9,954 bases of DNA, taken from the NCBI GenBank assembly GCA_030646745.1, contig JAUSKV010000328.1, positions 1-9,954 of the forward strand, given 5' to 3'. A model generated the notes under the pieces. That model worked only from the letters and a program-made list of their open reading frames with translations, made no database searches and was not told where the DNA came from. The stretch's first letter is position 1. Each line of letters opens with the position of its first letter. This document shows, piece by piece, positions 6,726 through 9,954 of this stretch. Source of the DNA: Sulfurimonas sp. Lineage in GTDB: Bacteria; Campylobacterota; Campylobacteria; Campylobacterales; Sulfurimonadaceae. The translations under genes were made by a program, and so were the position numbers.

Positions 6726-8654
6726 TCACTCATAATTTTTATTTAAATCAAAAAGTTCGCAGGTTCCATTCTTTCTCTGTTTTGCAACATACATTGCTTT
6801 ATCGGCAAGTTTTAAAAGTTTATCTCCATCATCGCCATGCTCGGGATAGATGCTAATCCCTATACTTGTTGAAGGTATTAAAGTTGTTTCTCCTACTTTA
6901 AAAGGTTCACTTACTTTTTGAATGATTTTTTGAGCTACTTCAACTGCATCATTAACGCTTTTTATTTCATGTAGCACAATTGCAAATTCATCCCCTCCGA
7001 GTCTAGCAACTGTATCTGCTTCTCTCAAACACTCTTTCAAACGGCTTGATACTTCTTTTAAGAGAGCATCACCGACTTCATGACCCAAAGTATCATTAAC
7101 CTTTTTAAAATCATTGAGATCCAAAAAGAGTACAGCAATTTTATATTTATTTCGTTTTGCATTTTGAATAGCTTTTCTCAGATTATCATGAAAATGTGTT
7201 CTATTTGGCAAAGATGTGAGTGCATCGTGACTTGCAAGATGCAGTAATTTCAGTTCATATGTCTTACGCTCACTTATGTCAGAAATAACCGACACATAGC
7301 CGCTGACTTTACCATTTTCATCTTTTACTGCTGTTATGCTTTGCATAGTAGCAAAATATTCACCATCTTTTCTTCTGTTGTTTAACTCCCCGTACCATAA
7401 ACCATTTTCTTGAATTATATTCCACATATTTTTGTAAAACTCTTTATCATGTGCACCGGATTGTAAAAAGTTAGGATTAAGTCCGGCTACTTCATCAAAT
7501 GTATATCCTGTTATTTTCGTAAAACGAGTGTTAATTCTAACTACTTTAACATTCTCATCTGTTATCAAGATTCCTTCATGTGTGTTTTCAAATACGAGAG
7601 CCGCTTCTTTTAAAGCTATAGTATTGCGTACATGTTCACTAATATCTTCAATGCTTGACCAAATATAAAGCTTGCCGTCTCGCTTAATCAAACATCCTGA
7701 TAGCCTTACATTTATTAAATGCCCATCTTTATGAATGTACTCTTTTTCGTAAGGACCGTAAAAATTTCCACTCAGCAATTTATGTAACTGCTCCTCTTCT
7801 TGGTACTCATATTTTTGTGGTGTAATATCCCAATAACTCAAATTAAAAAGTTCATCTTCCGTATAGCCGATTAATTTTGAAAATGCAGGATTAACATCGA
7901 CCATATGTCCTTCAAAATCTGTGAGTGCAAATCCTATCGGAGATTCATTAAAAAGCATCCGATTGTACTCTCTGCTAAGTTCAATCTCTTTTAGAAGCGG
8001 ATGAATAAAACGACCAATCACCATAGAACCAAATAAAATAATGAAAACTGCACCAACCATGCCATAGAGTGTTTCTTTTATGTAAGGAGCTTGAATCTCT
8101 GCGAGATCAATTTTTGCAACAATTCCCCAACCTAGACTTCTAATGGGCATATATGCCGCAAGAACCGTCGTACTGCGATAGTCTAAACCAATAAAAGCTC
8201 CCATCTCACTATTAAGCGCTCTTCGCATTGGTTCTGCCAATTGTGAATGTTCTATAGATACATTATCCATATTATCAACTTCCGTGTGACGATGACGCAG
8301 TAAAAAATGAATTTTGCCTTTATTTAATCTTGCAAGTGTATATTCACCCGTATCACCAAATCCTACAAATTGCTTGTGAGCATTCATGAGACTTTTTAAA
8401 ACTTCTTCTTCTATGTCAATCTTTGAATTTTTATGATCTTGTATTTCATGTTCTACTATAGTATTAATCATGACAGCCTGACTCTGCACTGCTTCTGTGA
8501 GACGCTTCTTTTGCTGCTCAAATCCGATATTATAAAGACGATAAATAGAAATAGTAGTAATGAGAAAGACTATAAAAGTCATGACGCCTATAAGCTGGTA
8601 AGGAGCTTTTAAAAGCTTTTGATACGATTCTTTGCTTTGTGCATTTCCTTTCAT
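6726..8654 (-). CDS. Membrane diguanylate cyclase: Cache-type sensor, two PAS domains, GGDEF
   Basis: The 642-residue protein makes c-di-GMP from two GTP. Membrane helices lie at about 20-41 and 193-215. Between them is an extracytoplasmic region of about 150 residues with Cache-like features (GDTGEYTLA, then AYMPIRSLGWGIVAKID). PAS domain 1 spans about 228-345 (NESPIGFALTDFEG) and PAS domain 2 about 350-465 (NTHEGILITDEN, ending VSVISDISERK). The GGDEF domain runs from about 472 (HDALTSLPNR) to 636. Its active loop is an intact GGDEF at 553-557, and an inhibitory I-site RxxD (R544/D547) lies five residues before it, so product inhibition is expected. No EAL or HD-GYP domain follows, so this is a synthase only. 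AAGGG sits six bases before ATG 8654. The signals sensed are unknown. It lies between bamA and tyrA, which I recall as adjacent in C. jejuni, suggesting a lineage-specific insertion. Confidence 0.93.
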   Translation of the reverse strand: MKGNAQSKESYQKLLKAPYQLIGVMTFIVFLITTISIYRLYNIGFEQQKKRLTEAVQSQAVMINTIVEHEIQDHKNSKIDIEEEVLKSLMNAHKQFVGFGDTGEYTLARLNKGKIHFLLRHRHTEVDNMDNVSIEHSQLAEPMRRALNSEMGAFIGLDYRSTTVLAAYMPIRSLGWGIVAKIDLAEIQAPYIKETLYGMVGAVFIILFGSMVIGRFIHPLLKEIELSREYNRMLFNESPIGFALTDFEGHMVDVNPAFSKLIGYTEDELFNLSYWDITPQKYEYQEEEQLHKLLSGNFYGPYEKEYIHKDGHLINVRLSGCLIKRDGKLYIWSSIEDISEHVRNTIALKEAALVFENTHEGILITDENVKVVRINTRFTKITGYTFDEVAGLNPNFLQSGAHDKEFYKNMWNIIQENGLWYGELNNRRKDGEYFATMQSITAVKDENGKVSGYVSVISDISERKTYELKLLHLASHDALTSLPNRTHFHDNLRKAIQNAKRNKYKIAVLFLDLNDFKKVNDTLGHEVGDALLKEVSSRLKECLREADTVARLGGDEFAIVLHEIKSVNDAVEVAQKIIQKVSEPFKVGETTLIPSTSIGISIYPEHGDDGDKLLKLADKAMYVAKQRKNGTCELFDLNKNYE

Positions 8655-8998
8655 CTTTCACCCTTTTCTTTTATACATCCTTAGAACAACTGAATTTTCA
8701 CAGATATATAAATCAACAAAAATTATTTTATAACAGCATATCATCTTTTTGTTACTCATTGGAAACATCCATGAAATTTCTAAAAAATTCATCTCTAAGC
8801 AAACTAAATCTTGCCAAAAGAGTTAGATTTTTTATTACCAACTGACCTTACGCAGTAGCGGAATGAGAAATGTTTTAAGCGGAGTATGAGAACAGACTAC
8901 ATCCATTTTCAGTGAGTTGACAGCATAAGATGCTAGAATACTGACTTTGAGTATTTATTAATAATACGAATTCACTAAATTAATATAGAGATATGAAT
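8655..8998. other. Largest non-coding stretch: divergent promoter region plus a GC-richer island
   Basis: The left part (8655-8760) is A/T-rich and holds the leader of the minus-strand cyclase. Its ribosome site is the complement of CCCTT at 8661-8665, and a possible -10 TATAAA lies at 8675-8670. From about 8838 to 8945 the composition rises to about 42% GC. This island contains an imperfect direct repeat (AGCGGAATGAGAA at 8857-8869 and AGCGGAGTATGAGAA at 8878-8892, 21 bases apart). It also contains an imperfect dyad (8909-8944: outer arms TCAGT/ACTGA, inner arms AGCAT/ATGCT around AAG). The right part (8946-8998) is A/T-rich and should hold the tyrA promoter, but no good -35/-10 pair stands out. 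AGAG at 8987-8990 is the tyrA ribosome site. Confidence 0.45.
8771..8845 (+). CDS. Doubtful 24-residue basic peptide ORF
   Basis: An ATG at 8771 has GGAAA (8761-8765) at a workable distance and opens 24 codons to TGA. The peptide MKFLKNSSLSKLNLAKRVRF... has six basic and no acidic residues. It looks like the cytoplasmic N-terminal segment that precedes a first membrane helix in sensor or chemotaxis proteins, but the helix never follows. It could be the stump of a lost gene, a small peptide, or chance. It ends where the GC-richer island begins. I recognise no family. Confidence 0.12.
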   Translation: MKFLKNSSLSKLNLAKRVRFFITN

Positions 8999-9832
8999 AT
9001 GAATGTAGCAATTGTAGGACTTGGACTCATGGGCGGCTCATTGGCGCTTAGTCTAAAAAAATTAACTTTTATAGAGAGCATTGTTGGAAGCGACCATAAT
9101 GAACAGCACCAAAAAGATGCTTTAAAACTCGGTTTAGTTGACAGAGTCGTTGGGTTTGAAGAGACAAAAAAGTGTGATGTTATTTTTCTTGCCATTCCGG
9201 TCAATGGAATTATCGCTTCGTTAGAAAATTTAACCGATGTGCCAAAAAACACAACAATAATTGACTTAGGAAGTACAAAAGAGATTATCATCGAATCTGT
9301 TCCACAGGCGATACGAAAGAACTTCGTTGCTGCCCACCCGATGACGGGAACAGAAAATTTTGGTCCCTATGCCGCGATTGAGAATCTCTACACCGATAAA
9401 GTCGTAGTTTTGTGTGACTTAGAAAACAGCGGTGCAATTCAAAGTGAAGTTGCAAAAACTATTTTTAAATCACTTGAGATGAAAAAATATTTTATGTCGG
9501 CAAAACAGCATGACCGCCATGCAGCGTTTATCTCTCACATGCCCCACGCCATCTCCTATTCCCTTGCAAATACCGTTATGAAGCAGGAAAAAAAAGAGAA
9601 TATTTTACTTCTTGCAGCCGGCGGTTTTCGCTCCATGAGCCGCCTTGCAAAAAGTTCTCCCAACATGTGGGAAGATATTTTTAGACAAAATAAATCCAAC
9701 ATAATAGAAGCGATAGAGCTCTTTGAAAAAGAGCTTACAAACCTAAAAGAGAGTATTATAAATGACGAGTGGGACAAAGTTCGCAAAGAGCTGGAAAACG
9801 GAAATAAGCTTCACGACATTTTAGAGGATTAG
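8999..9832 (+). CDS. tyrA: Prephenate dehydrogenase (TyrA)
   Basis: This is a cytosolic NAD(P)-dependent enzyme that oxidatively decarboxylates prephenate to 4-hydroxyphenylpyruvate for tyrosine synthesis. Numbered from ATG 8999 it has 277 residues. The N-terminal Rossmann domain shows GLGLMGGS (G7, G9, G12), an acidic residue after strand 2 (GSD, D32), FLAIPV and DLGSTK (89-94). Catalytic-region motif HPMTGTE starts at H113. The C-terminal helical domain (about 165-277) carries HDRHAAFISHMPH and GGFRSMSRLAKS with the arginines expected for prephenate binding. There is no fused chorismate mutase and no ACT domain, so tyrosine feedback through an ACT domain is not expected. Another ATG at 8993 would add two residues, but the AGAG ribosome site is only two bases from it and eight from 8999. 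Proteins of this family also typically start just before the first strand, so 8999 is preferred. Confidence 0.93.
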   Translation: MNVAIVGLGLMGGSLALSLKKLTFIESIVGSDHNEQHQKDALKLGLVDRVVGFEETKKCDVIFLAIPVNGIIASLENLTDVPKNTTIIDLGSTKEIIIESVPQAIRKNFVAAHPMTGTENFGPYAAIENLYTDKVVVLCDLENSGAIQSEVAKTIFKSLEMKKYFMSAKQHDRHAAFISHMPHAISYSLANTVMKQEKKENILLLAAGGFRSMSRLAKSSPNMWEDIFRQNKSNIIEAIELFEKELTNLKESIINDEWDKVRKELENGNKLHDILED

Positions 9833-9835
9833 ACC

Positions 9836-9853
9836 TCTTGCAAAACTGCAAGA
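9836..9853. terminator. Hairpin between convergent tyrA and the next gene
   Basis: TCTTGCA (9836-9842) and TGCAAGA (9847-9853) form a perfect 7-bp stem with loop AAAC. It nearly fills the 27-base gap between the tyrA stop (9832) and the opposing stop (9860). No T run follows on either strand, so it is at best a weak, bidirectional terminator or a transcript-end stabiliser. AGAGG (9823-9827) and CCTCT (9834-9838) can form a competing stem that overlaps it. Confidence 0.4.
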
Positions 9854-9859
9854 ACCCTC

Positions 9860-9954
9860 TTAAACTATTTCATATCTCTTCAATATCTCTTTTAAACTCT
9901 TTGTGTCGATTTTTATATTTGCATTTGAGTAGATATTTTTTTCCAGAATCTCTA
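9860..9954 (-). CDS. C-terminal end of an unidentified gene; start lies beyond the window
   Basis: Read on the minus strand, an open frame enters from the right edge and gives 30 residues before a TAA at 9862-9860. It begins EILEKNIYSNANIKI and ends with a lysine-rich helix-like tail, SLKEILKRYEIV. The stop faces the tyrA stop across 27 bases with a hairpin between. Codon and amino acid make-up match the neighbours, and the opposite strand shows no competing gene start. The fragment is too short for me to assign a family. Confidence 0.5.
   Translation of the reverse strand, partial: EILEKNIYSNANIKIDTKSLKEILKRYEIV

Noticed and set aside
8639..8845. Plus-strand open frame of 68 codons overlapping the cyclase start
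   Set aside because: Its first half is antisense to the cyclase start and leader, it lacks a ribosome site, and its composition is A/T-driven. Only the last 24 codons are noted, as a doubtful ORF.
8917..8939. TTGACA (8917-8922) with TAGAAT (8934-8939) as a tyrA promoter
   Set aside because: Both boxes look good alone, but the spacing is only 11 bases, far from the 16-18 needed.
8980..9291. Minus-strand open frame of 103 codons at the start of tyrA
   Set aside because: It is a shadow of the Rossmann domain of tyrA, with no domain or ribosome site of its own.
9556..9786. Minus-strand open frame of 76 codons at the end of tyrA
   Set aside because: It is antisense to the conserved C-terminal motifs of tyrA, and no independent evidence supports it.

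Overview
The window is AT-rich and gene-dense, and it most resembles a chromosomal segment of a Campylobacterota (Epsilonproteobacteria) species, probably of the Sulfurimonas/Sulfurovum kind. The clearest sign is the first complete gene. Its DNA-binding half is close to identical, as I remember them, to the essential regulators CosR (Campylobacter) and HP1043 (Helicobacter). The order folB - cosR - ferredoxin - ppx and the nearness of bamA to tyrA are also familiar from that phylum. No database search was possible, so the genus is an inference.

Layout. 3-290 (+) is the 3' end of folB. 398-1072 (+) is the CosR/HP1043-type response regulator. 1175-2476 (+) is a membrane histidine kinase with its own promoter, behind a hairpin. 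2585-2836 (+) is a 2[4Fe-4S] ferredoxin, followed four bases later by a TTG-started Ppx/GppA phosphatase (2841-4301, +). bamA (4298-6535, -) runs tail to tail into ppx and shares four bases with it. A 190-bp gap precedes a membrane Cache-PAS-PAS-GGDEF diguanylate cyclase (6726-8654, -). The largest non-coding stretch (8655-8998) lies between the divergent cyclase and tyrA (prephenate dehydrogenase, 8999-9832, +). The window closes with the C-terminus of an unidentified minus-strand gene (9860-9954).

How the genes relate. The regulator and kinase look like a working two-component pair, since the receiver keeps every canonical phosphorylation residue. The known Campylobacter and Helicobacter relatives are atypical orphan regulators. 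The ferredoxin and Ppx genes look translationally linked. folB (folate), tyrA (tyrosine), bamA (outer-membrane protein assembly) and ppx (polyphosphate or (p)ppGpp metabolism) are housekeeping genes. The cyclase adds a c-di-GMP signalling input.

No transposase, CRISPR array, tRNA or rRNA was seen. The window does not show an obvious new multi-gene system. The observations most worth checking are the phosphorylatable CosR-like regulator beside a kinase, the palindrome in the ferredoxin leader, and a GC-richer, repeat-containing non-coding island at about 8838-8945.
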